A DNA stretch of 64,000 nucleotides from Kineothrix alysoides (GTDB taxonomy: Bacteria > Bacillota > Clostridia > Lachnospirales > Lachnospiraceae): NCBI RefSeq assembly GCF_000732725.1, contig NZ_JPNB01000001.1, positions 1,488,001-1,552,000 of the forward strand. Direction: 5' to 3'. The position numbers and the translations under genes were made by a program. Position 1 is the stretch's first letter, and every line of letters starts with the position of its first letter. Below are positions 18,802-27,869 of the stretch, piece after piece. Under the pieces are notes generated by a model. The model was not told where the DNA came from, ran no database searches, and saw only the letters and a program-made list of their open reading frames with translations.

Positions 18802-20111
18802 TAATGTCTCACCACCTCAAAACGCTCCAAAGAACATTTTCCTTCCCTGTAATCCTCTTCATCAATTCCTGCCTTCTTTAAAGAAATACTTATCTGTTCC
18901 TCCACCGTTTCTACCCCTTCCAGATTCGGAAGAAGAAGTCCTCTTCTGGCTCCCATCGATATGATCACGCCGTATTTTTTCACATCCAGTTCCTCTATGG
19001 ATGTAACCGGTTCCGGGGCGGACAGAACATCTACCGTGCAAATAATATTGTCGAGTTCCGTCGCCTCCACTTGCGGGAACCTTGGGTCCCACAAGCCGGC
19101 ATTTACCGCATTCCCAACTACTTCCTCCGCCACACAGTTTTTCGTTCCCTGTATGGTTCCTATACAGCCTCTTAAATTGCCATATTTCTTTAAAGAAACA
19201 AATGCTCCCGCCTTTTTCTTAAGCAGCTCTTCGGGCAATCCATCCGGTATCGGATAATTAACACCGTTTTTCAAATAATATTCCAAGGCCTTTCTGGCTA
19301 AAGATACATAGGCATCTTGAAAAGCAGCTACCGCATATCCAACTCCAAAAGGTCCTTCATAGGATAGAAGTTCCGCTTTAAGAGGCAGCCCGTCCATACA
19401 GCCCGCCATAATGGAAATAGAACGATGTCCGCATTCTCCCGCTTTCTCACAGAAATCTTCGGAAAATTCAAGAGCCTTGGACAAATTACCTTCCGCAAGT
19501 ATCTCCGTAATTTTCCTGTCATATTCCGGTCCTTCTTTGGCATATTCATACGGTCCGCTATCCAATAAACGATGGGACAAGTCCCCGCTGGCAACAACGA
19601 CAATCCGCCGCCCCGTTTTCTCTGCGGCTTCCCTTATCGTTTCTCCCAAGCGGTAGTGTTCGGATAATGGCAGACCGGATAAGCCGATTCTTACTATTTT
19701 AAACTTTTTAACGTATGCTTCCTTAATAAAACGAAGAGGAATCATCGTTGCGTGATCCAATGCCTCCTCTCTATCGCCCTGCGTTCCCGCCGGAATTTTA
19801 TTACCGCGTGCTTCCTTTTCGATCTCTGCCACAAGCACCGCATCATAATCCGCTTCCAATACGATTTCGGGATAACCGTAATGCGAAAAGTTCCCTGACG
19901 TATGAACGCCGGGCGAAATATGAAAATAGTCTCCATACATGACAGAATGGGGCGAAATAATCACAATCGTCTCGGGCTGCATCATAGCGATTCTTTTTGC
20001 AACATCCTTGTATGAATCGATTGTCTTCTGTATCCTGAATTGTTCTCCATGCCCGATTTCCGGAAAAATAAGGGGCGGATGGGGAACTACGAATGCTCCT
20101 GCGATTGGCAT
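18798..20111 (-). CDS. AmmeMemoRadiSam system fusion protein (Memo-like + AMMECR1)
   Basis: A 437-residue fusion of two domains. Residues about 1-265 are Memo-like (AmrB), with GAFVVPHPPLIFPEIGHG at the start and further conserved histidines (ISPHSVMYGDYF, ASGDLSHRL, CGHRSISIMAG); Memo belongs to the LigB dioxygenase-like fold. Residues about 275-437 are an AMMECR1 (AmrA) domain with the hallmark LRGCIGT. The fused arrangement is known in clostridia. It lies 23 bp after the MerR-like gene and overlaps amrS, forming the core of a widespread system of unknown chemistry. Confidence 0.9.
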   Translation of the reverse strand: MPIAGAFVVPHPPLIFPEIGHGEQFRIQKTIDSYKDVAKRIAMMQPETIVIISPHSVMYGDYFHISPGVHTSGNFSHYGYPEIVLEADYDAVLVAEIEKEARGNKIPAGTQGDREEALDHATMIPLRFIKEAYVKKFKIVRIGLSGLPLSEHYRLGETIREAAEKTGRRIVVVASGDLSHRLLDSGPYEYAKEGPEYDRKITEILAEGNLSKALEFSEDFCEKAGECGHRSISIMAGCMDGLPLKAELLSYEGPFGVGYAVAAFQDAYVSLARKALEYYLKNGVNYPIPDGLPEELLKKKAGAFVSLKKYGNLRGCIGTIQGTKNCVAEEVVGNAVNAGLWDPRFPQVEATELDNIICTVDVLSAPEPVTSIEELDVKKYGVIISMGARRGLLLPNLEGVETVEEQISISLKKAGIDEEDYREGKCSLERFEVVRHY

Positions 20112-20134
20112 AATATACCTCCTGTCACTATGAT

Positions 20135-20398
20135 TTATCTATTAGCTTCTAACATTTGCTTGATATGGGGAATGCTGCTTCCCTTTTCCCTCAGCTCTTT
20201 AATTTCCGTTATTCTCTGCATCGTCTTTTCCCTTGGGAATTTGCGGGTCAGGTTCTCTTCCTCCTGCTCAAAAGAAAGCAAACCTTCTTCCGTATAAAAT
20301 TTCAGCGTACTATATCTGCATCCTGTAATCCTGACAAGCTCCCCAATCGACACATATTCCGATACCATAATTTTTTCCATTGCTCTCTGTCTGGACAT
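20135..20398 (-). CDS. Small MerR-type helix-turn-helix protein
   Basis: An 87-residue protein consisting almost only of a winged helix-turn-helix: EYVSIGELVRITGCRYSTL and FYTEEGLLSFEQEE match the MerR N-terminal DNA-binding region, and RITEIKELREKGSSIPHIKQ is the following helix. There is no effector-binding or long dimerisation domain, so it resembles MerR-like excisionase or accessory proteins. AGGTG precedes the ATG and overlaps the stop codon of the upstream gene, so it belongs to the same operon and may be an autoregulator of it. Confidence 0.75.
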   Translation of the reverse strand: MSRQRAMEKIMVSEYVSIGELVRITGCRYSTLKFYTEEGLLSFEQEEENLTRKFPREKTMQRITEIKELREKGSSIPHIKQMLEANR

Positions 20399-20405
20399 AT
20401 TTCAC

Positions 20406-21302
20406 CTACCTATATACCGGCAAAAGCTCTACACCCTGAATAGGTACTCTGCAACTGCGGGCAGAAGGCCATATTCTGTAATATGCGTTATCAATTTTTA
20501 CCATTGTTTCGCTTTCTATCCGTAATTCTTCGCAGGAATGACCGTTTTCGCGCAAAAATTTCATTGCGTTCTGCCTCCTGTCCTTTACCGTCGTTCCTAA
20601 AATAACCATATCGATAAAGATTGCCTGCCTTCTGTCAAAAAAAGGAAAAAGAAGGTTTACACCCTCTAAATAAGGGTTCTTAAAAATATTGCGCTTAAAG
20701 TCAAGGTATTTTAAATAAGTCTGCCTTACTCCGCTATGGAATTCCTGCCCCAGAATAACTTTATATAATTGACTTTCCGCCGAAAGTTCTATAAGCCGCG
20801 CCCCTATTTTATGCTGTTCTTCTATGGAAAAAATATCATGCATACATCCGCATTCCCGAATAAGCCAGAGAACGGCTACGGTTTCCTCAGTAACTTCTCC
20901 CGGCTCCAATATGACAGCTCTTATGCTTTCGGTTATCCTCTGATACGCATCTTCATTGCTTTTATATTCCCTCATGGTTACATTCGCCGTATAATAATTC
21001 ATATCGCAGCCAAGAAGATTCGGGACTTCTTCAAGTACATTTTCCGCTTTTAATATGGACACTATTTCTTTTTCCAGACTCCGTCTCTGCTTACCATTCA
21101 TTTTCTTGATATTCTCTAACTGATGGCAAAAACGATTCTTAAACTCATTCATATTTTCTTGCACATCCTCCATAAGCAAGGTCTGCAAAACATTTGCTGC
21201 CGCGATTCCCATAACTGCGGCTTTCTTCGCCATCGTATTGTGCATGCTGTCCTGACCGTCCAGGGCCACCAATGCAAACTGCTCCATTATTGTATAATCC
21301 AT
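20406..21302 (-). CDS. Uncharacterised protein, first gene of the AmmeMemoRadiSam operon
   Basis: A 298-residue, mostly alpha-helical soluble protein with no signal peptide. The N-terminal pattern (MDYTIMEQFALVALDGQDS) and the following helices have only a weak resemblance to bacterial GPP34 (Golgi phosphoprotein 3-like) proteins; I would not assign it on that basis. The last third (FPFFDRRQAIFIDMVILGTT) is hydrophobic but not membrane-spanning. It is the promoter-proximal gene of the operon with the MerR-like gene (7-bp gap), the AmmeMemo fusion and amrS, and it is preceded by a heptamer repeat array in its 5' leader. Confidence 0.6.
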   Translation of the reverse strand: MDYTIMEQFALVALDGQDSMHNTMAKKAAVMGIAAANVLQTLLMEDVQENMNEFKNRFCHQLENIKKMNGKQRRSLEKEIVSILKAENVLEEVPNLLGCDMNYYTANVTMREYKSNEDAYQRITESIRAVILEPGEVTEETVAVLWLIRECGCMHDIFSIEEQHKIGARLIELSAESQLYKVILGQEFHSGVRQTYLKYLDFKRNIFKNPYLEGVNLLFPFFDRRQAIFIDMVILGTTVKDRRQNAMKFLRENGHSCEELRIESETMVKIDNAYYRIWPSARSCRVPIQGVELLPVYR

Positions 21303-21337
21303 AATAATATTACCCTCTTTCTGCTCCGGAATATTTG

Positions 21338-21386
21338 TACTACTTACTACTTACTACTTACTACTTACTACTTACTACTTACTACT
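21338..21386. repeat. Seven perfect tandem heptamers (TACTACT)n
   Basis: Seven consecutive copies of TACTACT (49 bp) without a mismatch. The array starts about 36 bp upstream of the 20406-21302 start codon and ends 3 bp from the predicted -10 box, so nearly all of it is transcribed as the start of the 5' leader. Such arrays change copy number by slippage. Confidence 0.95.
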
Positions 21387-21389
21387 TAT

Positions 21390-21418
21390 ATCATAGGCTA
21401 TAATTTAAAAATAGTCAA
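21390..21418 (-). promoter_or_regulatory. Promoter of the AmmeMemoRadiSam operon
   Basis: Minus-strand TTGACT, exactly 17 bp, TATGAT. The start site falls within the last heptamer of the adjoining repeat array. Confidence 0.7.
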
Positions 21419-21474
21419 TAACATCATTAATTAAAATGAGTAAAAATATATAAGAACGTTTCCCGCCGCAAACA

Positions 21475-21526
21475 ATTACAGCCACAATTGCTGCTTATTA
21501 AAAACCACGGCAATTGTGACTGCAAT
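21475..21526 (-). terminator. Terminator hairpin after lacM
   Basis: 17-bp arms (21475-21491 and 21510-21526) with 15 of 17 positions matching, just beyond the lacM stop. The tail on the minus strand is only moderately U-rich (TTGTTTG). Confidence 0.55.
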
Positions 21527-21542
21527 ATTTAAGATATATTTA

Positions 21543-22538
21543 TTAATTATTTATTGAGGCTTTGCTGATTCGGAACGAATAATTGATATCCTTTCCTGCA
21601 TTTATACGGTAATCAGGCTCAACATCCGCACCCCAGCTATCGATTCCGCCAACGCCTCTTACTGCTCCAAGAATAGATACCACCGTTCTTCTTGCAGGAG
21701 GGAGTTCTTCATGATGAGAAGCGTTTTCAAGCTCCAGCGGAGTGTAGGGAATACAGGAAAATGCAAATTCCTTCCCCTCTTCCATAGCAGAAAATTTAAG
21801 TCCAAAGGTCTTATTGTTTTGATCCGCATTGTTTAAAGTCGTGTCCCTGTATACTTCCAGCCATTTGGTCTTCATATGGACATTACAATCCTGAGGCACC
21901 AGATATTTCGTTACCGGCAAACCATCTATATCGTAAATGCCCGAAATCCCTCCGGCCATTCTATCGGGATAGGTCTCCCCGGACAATCCCTCGTACCGGT
22001 ATCCTACAGCCTTTGTCGGCATGACAAACCGTATTCCGAATACGGGCAGCTCCGGCAGCTTATCATTTCCATGATACCGTACATGAACGTTTATCTTACC
22101 GTCCGCACATACCTCGTAAGCAACTTCTACTTTTGTAGAAGGTACAGTTATTGTCTCATAGAAAAACTTCAGATATACTTTTTTAGCACGTTCATTTCCC
22201 GTATATTTATTATTTTCCGGAGCGATTGGCAAAGGGATTTCACTCCCGTCTACCATAACCTCTCCTCCGATATAGGAAATAAAAGAATCGGCTCCCATCC
22301 ACATTCCGGAACGGAGCGGAAAGCCGTTTCCTCTATCGTTATCCGTTACAGCGCGCCAAAAGGCAGGCTTCGGAGTACGGTACAACCATTCCTTCCCGTC
22401 GATTACCAGGGATTCCAATCCTCCTTTCACATAAGAAAACAGATAACTGAAGCCCTCTCCATGCAGCCCAAGCACGCTGTCTCCATATACGATGAGCAGC
22501 GTTTCATCCATATATTTCTCTTTATTCATATAATCCAT
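21543..22538 (-). CDS. lacM: Beta-galactosidase small subunit LacM
   Basis: A 331-residue protein equal to the C-terminal domain of LacZ-type enzymes: WLYRTPKPAFWRAVTDNDRGNGFP is the characteristic start of the small chain (read as two adjacent blocks), and GGIDSWGADVEPDY the end. With LacL it forms the heteromeric beta-galactosidase known from lactobacilli and other Firmicutes. The start overlaps lacL by 17 bp with AGGAGG inside the lacL end, so the subunits are translationally coupled. It is the last gene of the galactoside operon. Confidence 0.9.
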   Translation of the reverse strand: MDYMNKEKYMDETLLIVYGDSVLGLHGEGFSYLFSYVKGGLESLVIDGKEWLYRTPKPAFWRAVTDNDRGNGFPLRSGMWMGADSFISYIGGEVMVDGSEIPLPIAPENNKYTGNERAKKVYLKFFYETITVPSTKVEVAYEVCADGKINVHVRYHGNDKLPELPVFGIRFVMPTKAVGYRYEGLSGETYPDRMAGGISGIYDIDGLPVTKYLVPQDCNVHMKTKWLEVYRDTTLNNADQNNKTFGLKFSAMEEGKEFAFSCIPYTPLELENASHHEELPPARRTVVSILGAVRGVGGIDSWGADVEPDYRINAGKDINYSFRISKASINN

Positions 22539-24411
22539 AATAATACTTTACCTCCTGCATCGCGGGTTTTTCCGTTCTATCGGCAAATACGATTCCATTG
22601 CCGGAAAATTCATAATCGGACGGACGGTCATCGAAATCTCCGCCATAGCGCAGTACCATTTCCCCGCTTACCTCATCCCGAACGAAAAGAGCCTGATCGA
22701 TATAATCCCAAATAAATCCGCCCTGATACATAGGATATTCCTCCAGCAAATCGATGTAAGATTTCATTCCTCCGAGAGAATTGCCCATGTCGTGCATATA
22801 TTCGCATAGGATAAACGGCTTTTTGGGATCGTTTTCCAGATACTCCTTTATTTGCGCAGGAGGCGCATACATGCGGCTTTCCACATCGGATACGGTCTCT
22901 TCATAAGCTCTGTTATGCACCACTCCTTCGTAATGCACCAGTCTGCTGTCATCTATCTCCTTATAAAAACGGTTCATACTCTCTATTCCGTCTCCTGCAT
23001 AAGACTCATTGCCCAGGGACCAGAATAAAATAGAAGTATGGTTCTTGAACACTTCGAAATTCGTCTTCGCCCTGTCCACGACAGCCGGTTCCCAAGCAGG
23101 AAGACTTCCCGGTACATTCCAAGACGGCTCCGCTGTCCCCAGCTTCTGCCATGAACCATGAGATTCCAAGTTCGCTTCCGCCATCATATAGATACCGTTC
23201 TCATCACACATGTTATACCACGAAAGCTGATTAGGATAATGGCAGGTTCTGACCGCATTGATATTGTTATTTTTCATAACCTGAATATCCCATTCCATTT
23301 CTCTTCTGCCGATGCAGCGTCCGCCCTCTGCGCTCCATTCATGACGGTTTACCCCATTAATAATCAATCGGCTTCCGTTTAAGAGCATCAGCTTATTCCT
23401 GATTTCAATCCGCCGAAAACCTACCTTATAAGGAACGAATTCCACTTCTTTTCCGTTCTCATCCTCTATGCTTATGGTCAGCTCGTATAAATATGGATTT
23501 TTGTGACTCCACAAGGTGATTCCCTTTAATTCTTCCGGATCCATACGAATATTACTATTTATAATAGGAAGCTTTTTTTCCAAGCAGATCTTATTCTCCG
23601 AATCTGCCAGCCTTATCACCACAGTTCCTGCCGGCTTATCTCCGGACAGCTTTACATCCAAAGCAAAGGTTCCCGACACATTATCTTCTTTAAGTGCCGT
23701 CTTAACCCAAATATCCTCCACATGCAGCTTCGGAAGTGCATACAGCGTCACATCCCTATATATACCAAAGAAACGAAAGAAATCCTGATCCTCCAAATAA
23801 GCCGCCGTACTCCTCTTATGCACTTCAACAGCGAGAACATTGTCCTTTTCCTTAATAAAGGGTGTTAAGTCGAACTCAGAAGGAGTGAAGCTATCCTCTG
23901 CATAGCCTACAAAGCTGCCGTTCAGCCATACATACATCGCCTGCTCCACGCCTTCGAATAAAATGACAACTCTCTTACCTTTAAGGCCCTCCTCCAGATC
24001 AAAGTGCTTGATGTAAGAACCCACCGGATTATAGTCCGCCCTGCTGAAGCTTCCCTCAGCGCCATCCGCCTTATTCAGGGCATGAGCCGGTCTCCGGAAC
24101 ATATGCCCTTCCCACGGATACATCGTATTGATGTAATGAATCTTATCATAGCCCGCAAGCTCGATATGGCATGGAACCTTTATATAACCAAAGCCTTCTT
24201 CCGGATAATCTTCCTCAAAAAAATTTGCCGGCCGTTCCGTGGCATTCACAGAGTAGCAAAATCTCCATTCTCCGTCTAACGGCTGCGCCAGCGAATTCTT
24301 CCCATGCAAAAACTCTTCTCTGCCGGAATAAAATTCATGATCGCTATGCGCCGGCAATTGGTTCACGCGGAAAACCTCCGGTTGATCCAACCATGTAATA
24401 TCTGCTTTCAT
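22522..24411 (-). CDS. lacL: Beta-galactosidase large subunit LacL (GH2)
   Basis: Glycoside hydrolase family 2 catalytic chain of 629 residues. The acid/base glutamate lies in FWSLGNESYAG (about residue 466) and the nucleophile in FILCEYMHDMGNS (about residue 536), nearly the numbering of E. coli LacZ. The sugar-binding and immunoglobulin-like domains precede the barrel (GVNRHEWSAEGGRCI marks its start). The ATG at 24411 has GGAGGAGG directly upstream. The missing LacZ C-terminal domain is supplied by LacM. No signal peptide: it hydrolyses imported galactosides in the cytoplasm. Confidence 0.93.
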   Translation of the reverse strand: MKADITWLDQPEVFRVNQLPAHSDHEFYSGREEFLHGKNSLAQPLDGEWRFCYSVNATERPANFFEEDYPEEGFGYIKVPCHIELAGYDKIHYINTMYPWEGHMFRRPAHALNKADGAEGSFSRADYNPVGSYIKHFDLEEGLKGKRVVILFEGVEQAMYVWLNGSFVGYAEDSFTPSEFDLTPFIKEKDNVLAVEVHKRSTAAYLEDQDFFRFFGIYRDVTLYALPKLHVEDIWVKTALKEDNVSGTFALDVKLSGDKPAGTVVIRLADSENKICLEKKLPIINSNIRMDPEELKGITLWSHKNPYLYELTISIEDENGKEVEFVPYKVGFRRIEIRNKLMLLNGSRLIINGVNRHEWSAEGGRCIGRREMEWDIQVMKNNNINAVRTCHYPNQLSWYNMCDENGIYMMAEANLESHGSWQKLGTAEPSWNVPGSLPAWEPAVVDRAKTNFEVFKNHTSILFWSLGNESYAGDGIESMNRFYKEIDDSRLVHYEGVVHNRAYEETVSDVESRMYAPPAQIKEYLENDPKKPFILCEYMHDMGNSLGGMKSYIDLLEEYPMYQGGFIWDYIDQALFVRDEVSGEMVLRYGGDFDDRPSDYEFSGNGIVFADRTEKPAMQEVKYYYGLYE

Positions 24412-24447
24412 AAAGCCTCCTCCTTGTGTAATGGTAGGTATCAATAA

Positions 24448-25281
24448 TCATTCTTTTACAGCACCTGCCGCTACCCCTGCCAGTATATACCTTTGAAAAA
24501 ACACATAAATCGCTATGGTAGGTATCATAATAATGATGATACCGGCAGCTAATGTCTGCCATGAACCCAATTGGGCATTGGCATAATCCATTAAAAAGGT
24601 CGTAAGGGTCCGCAGTTTGTTCTTAGGCATATATAAATAAGGGATATACATGTCATTAATAATATTTATAGCCTTTATAATACATACGGTAGCGGTAGCC
24701 GGAGCCAATAGAGGGAATATAATCTTAACGAAAAGCCCGAAATAACTGCATCCATCAATTAACGCCGCCTCATCGAGAGAAACGGACAGACCGGAAATAA
24801 ACTGCCTGTAAATATAAAGCTGCATCAAATCGGAAGCCACATATATGACTATGGGTGCCCCCAGCGTATTATATAAACCAAGGCCTTGAATTATCTGAAA
24901 ACGTGCAATTTCCGTAACGAAGGTGGGTATCAGCATACCTATAAAGAATAAAGATACTACCAGTTTCTTTCCTTTGAACTCAAACCTCTCAATAATAAAC
25001 GCAGTTATCGTTCCGAACATAACATTAAAGAATATCGATACCACTAATATAATACCTGTATTTTTAAAACCAATCAATAAGTATTTATTGGATAGCACAT
25101 CTTTGAAATTATCGAAAGTAATTCTCCCCCATTCCGGCAGCAATAAGGGCGAGGTTGCAACCATATCCGCCCTCGTTTTAAGTGCGGCAAACAATGTAAG
25201 GATAATGGGTGCCAGAACAATCACTACCATGCCCGCACAAAGGATTTGCTTTACGATTTGTGTTGAAATTCTCTTTACCAT
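24448..25281 (-). CDS. Sugar ABC transporter permease (MalG type)
   Basis: A 277-residue inner-membrane permease with six predicted membrane segments and the EAA loop SLDEAALIDGCSYFGLFVKII, in which the alanine-glycine pattern contacts the ATPase. It belongs to the CUT1 carbohydrate importers (MalG/LacG/MsmG). It follows the MalF-type permease with 1 bp between them and precedes lacL by 36 bp, so it most likely imports beta-galactosides or galacto-oligosaccharides for LacLM. Confidence 0.9.
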   Translation of the reverse strand: MVKRISTQIVKQILCAGMVVIVLAPIILTLFAALKTRADMVATSPLLLPEWGRITFDNFKDVLSNKYLLIGFKNTGIILVVSIFFNVMFGTITAFIIERFEFKGKKLVVSLFFIGMLIPTFVTEIARFQIIQGLGLYNTLGAPIVIYVASDLMQLYIYRQFISGLSVSLDEAALIDGCSYFGLFVKIIFPLLAPATATVCIIKAINIINDMYIPYLYMPKNKLRTLTTFLMDYANAQLGSWQTLAAGIIIIMIPTIAIYVFFQRYILAGVAAGAVKE

Positions 25282-25282
25282 C

Positions 25283-26176
25283 TCATTTCCTCCTGTCCCT
25301 AAGTATCAAGCCGTGGATGATTTTATTCTGTATAACATAAATAAAAACAATCATAATCATAATTGCAACTGCCATCGTGGAAGCCAGACCGAAATTCGAA
25401 TAAGTAAAGGCAGTTTTTATCGTATACAACGTAAACGTAGAAGAAGCATATCCCGGTCCCCCCGAGGTAATTACGAAAGGAATATCGAACACCTGAAGCG
25501 AGCCCCTAATATTGTCGAATAGGACAAAATCTACCATGAGCATAATTCCCGGAACTTGAATGTATTTGAATAGCTGCCATGCATTAGCGCCATCCACCCT
25601 TGCAGCCTCCGCCACGTCTTGAGGAATCGACTGTAAAGCGGCCATAAAGAGAATTACGTGATATCCGCTGAATCTCCACACTGAGACAAAAGACAACACA
25701 TAATTCACTATTTTAGGGTCTGATAACCAGTTCCTAATCAAGAATTCCAAATTCAATACCCCTAAAATGGCATCAAAGGCACCATTAATGGGGGAAAAGA
25801 AATAGGAAAAGGCATAGGCTACCGCAACACCGTTGATAATATAAGGCATAAACACCATTGTCTTATATAACTTTGCTGCCCGCAGCCTTCCGGTAAGGAT
25901 AACGGCAAATCCCAACTCTGCCGCAATCATAAAAAAATGAATGACAAAATAAACAGCATTGTTTTTCAGTGACAACCATAAATCCTTATTTTTCAGCATA
26001 GAAATATAATTGGTAAAGCCCACAATGCTACTGTCTTTTGAATATCCGTCCCAATCGGTAAAGCTCATACGAAACAAATCTGCCGCCGGGATTACAACAA
26101 ATACAATCAACAATATAACTGGCACTACTAGCGCCGTTATAACGAACTGCATCCTTCTTTTTCTCAACTTACTCAT
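25283..26176 (-). CDS. Sugar ABC transporter permease (MalF type)
   Basis: A 297-residue CUT1 permease with six membrane segments, the first at about residues 10-32 (FVITALVVPVILLIVFVVI), and the EAA loop IPQDVAEAARVDGANAWQLF. It pairs with the downstream MalG-type permease to form the channel. No ATPase gene is in the operon; in Firmicutes a shared MsmX/UgpC-type ATPase usually energises such importers, so the missing subunit is expected rather than odd. Confidence 0.9.
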   Translation of the reverse strand: MSKLRKRRMQFVITALVVPVILLIVFVVIPAADLFRMSFTDWDGYSKDSSIVGFTNYISMLKNKDLWLSLKNNAVYFVIHFFMIAAELGFAVILTGRLRAAKLYKTMVFMPYIINGVAVAYAFSYFFSPINGAFDAILGVLNLEFLIRNWLSDPKIVNYVLSFVSVWRFSGYHVILFMAALQSIPQDVAEAARVDGANAWQLFKYIQVPGIMLMVDFVLFDNIRGSLQVFDIPFVITSGGPGYASSTFTLYTIKTAFTYSNFGLASTMAVAIMIMIVFIYVIQNKIIHGLILRDRRK

Positions 26177-26306
26177 AACAAATAACCAAGCCTTTCTTTA
26201 CTGCCTGCAATCTTTCGCACGCAGACATAGGGTATAATAGCTTTTCTAAACTTTTGCTTTTCAAAACATGAGGACTGCTAAAAGCAGTCCCCATAGACTT
26301 TAAATC

Positions 26307-27692
26307 TTACTGAATTTGCAGTTTGCTTCTCGCATCCGCCCATTTTGCATTCAATTCATCCAATGCAGCATTCAAGTCAAAACCATCCGTCATCATCTGT
26401 GCTCCAAGCTTTTTATAATCAAAGGTTGTTTCATTCTGTATTGCAGTAAAATCATCGCCTCCGCCATCATACATTACAAGAATCTTGTCGGGCGTGAGCT
26501 CATCTGCCTGCGCCAGCACCGGATCCTTCTCCTTGGGGAAATTCGCCATGGATGATGCAGAGGATACATAATTGATGTAATCCGGATACCATGCATCAGA
26601 ATAAAACCATTCTACAAATGCAACCGCAGCTTCCTGATTTTTGGAATGGGTGGTAACGCCCATAAAAGAGTCTCCCTGTACAATCACATTATAGAGATCC
26701 GACTCCGTGTTTCTTGTAGGAAGATAAAAGGTTCCCAACTGTGAAATATCATCCGTACCGTTTTGAATATTCTGAAGTCCCCAGTCTCCAAGGGCAATAA
26801 TTGCTGCATTCTTTGCCGCAAACAATGATGTCACCTGATCGTTTCCAAGCCCTAATGGGTCCTTGCCCAGCACGCCGGATGTGAACAAGCTGTATACCTT
26901 TTGATATGCCTTATTGATGTCGGTTCCTTCCGCAAAGGGAGCATCCTGACTTGCCATGGTATTCCAGTTCTGCCCATTTCCCGATTCCAGTGCGGGCATG
27001 AATTCCATATAAGGATAATCAGGCCATTCATCCTTAAGGCCACAGGCAATTGCCATAAAGTCCGGGTTATCTTTTCCATAGTAATCCTGCAGCGTCTTTG
27101 CTGCCGCTTCGAATTCCGGCCATGTAGTCGGAACTTCAACTCCCGCTTCCTCAAACATATCTTTCCAATAAAATACATATTCATATCCGGAGGTCATAGG
27201 AATGCCCAAGACCTTTCCGTTAATGGAATAGCCCGCCGCCAGATCGTTGTTTGCACTAGCCTGCGTTCCCGACAAATCCACAAGATAATCTTTAAATCTG
27301 GATAAGGTAAAAGGCTTGTTAAACATAATATCCGGCAATTGATTTGCCGAAGCTCTCATCTTCATCGCATTCCAATATTCGCTGTCATCCTTGATTTTCT
27401 CTACTTCAATATCAATATTAGGATATTGTTCCTGAAACTTTCCTACCATATCGTTATCTTCGATGAATTCATTTAAATTGTTGTCCCAAATAGCAAAGGT
27501 AAGTGTGCCGCTTAAATCCTTCTTTAAAGAATTCGTCGCTTCGGTATTTTCAGTTCCTGCCTCCTCTTTCCCCGTTTCTGCAGGTGCGCTTTGCGTACCC
27601 TTTGTTTCCACCGCGCCTGTGCTGCCGCACCCTGCAAGCAAAGAAGCTGTCATCACACAGATTAATAATGTTGCTAATACTTTTCTTTTCAT
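26307..27692 (-). CDS. Sugar ABC transporter substrate-binding lipoprotein
   Basis: A 461-residue extracellular binding protein. The signal peptide ends in the lipobox LLAGCGS (cysteine at about residue 22), followed by a Thr/Glu-rich linker and a family 1 solute-binding fold (GTLTFAIWDNN, then MRASANQLPDIMFNKP, and FVEWFYSDAWYPDYINY near the C-terminus). Anchored to the outer membrane leaflet, it captures the sugar for the two permeases downstream. It is the first structural gene after the AraC-type regulator. Confidence 0.9.
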   Translation of the reverse strand: MKRKVLATLLICVMTASLLAGCGSTGAVETKGTQSAPAETGKEEAGTENTEATNSLKKDLSGTLTFAIWDNNLNEFIEDNDMVGKFQEQYPNIDIEVEKIKDDSEYWNAMKMRASANQLPDIMFNKPFTLSRFKDYLVDLSGTQASANNDLAAGYSINGKVLGIPMTSGYEYVFYWKDMFEEAGVEVPTTWPEFEAAAKTLQDYYGKDNPDFMAIACGLKDEWPDYPYMEFMPALESGNGQNWNTMASQDAPFAEGTDINKAYQKVYSLFTSGVLGKDPLGLGNDQVTSLFAAKNAAIIALGDWGLQNIQNGTDDISQLGTFYLPTRNTESDLYNVIVQGDSFMGVTTHSKNQEAAVAFVEWFYSDAWYPDYINYVSSASSMANFPKEKDPVLAQADELTPDKILVMYDGGGDDFTAIQNETTFDYKKLGAQMMTDGFDLNAALDELNAKWADARSKLQIQ

Positions 27693-27840
27693 TGATCAAT
27701 TCCTCCCTTTCTTTTTGTGGCTTCAGCATAGCAGTCCGCAGAAAATGTTTCCATCTCTTATATTCACTTTTATTGACTTTTCTTCAGATTTGAGGTTTTT
27801 GCTTTCTTGTTATTTATAAAGTTTTTTTGATTAATCGTAA

Positions 27841-27869
27841 GAAAAACCATGTAATTTACATGGTTTTTC
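27841..27869 (-). terminator. Terminator hairpin overlapping the AraC-type gene stop
   Basis: 14-bp perfect arms (GAAAAACCATGTAA and TTACATGGTTTTTC). The stop codon of the regulator gene is inside the stem and the minus-strand 3' arm ends in TTTTTC. It separates the regulator from the transport operon. Confidence 0.65.

Noticed and set aside
21338-21386. CRISPR array
   Set aside because: The repeats are contiguous 7-bp units without spacers.
27690-27780. CcpA (cre) site upstream of the sugar-binding protein gene
   Set aside because: The best candidate, TGGAAACATTTTCT on the minus strand, has three mismatches to the cre consensus, including the central CG.
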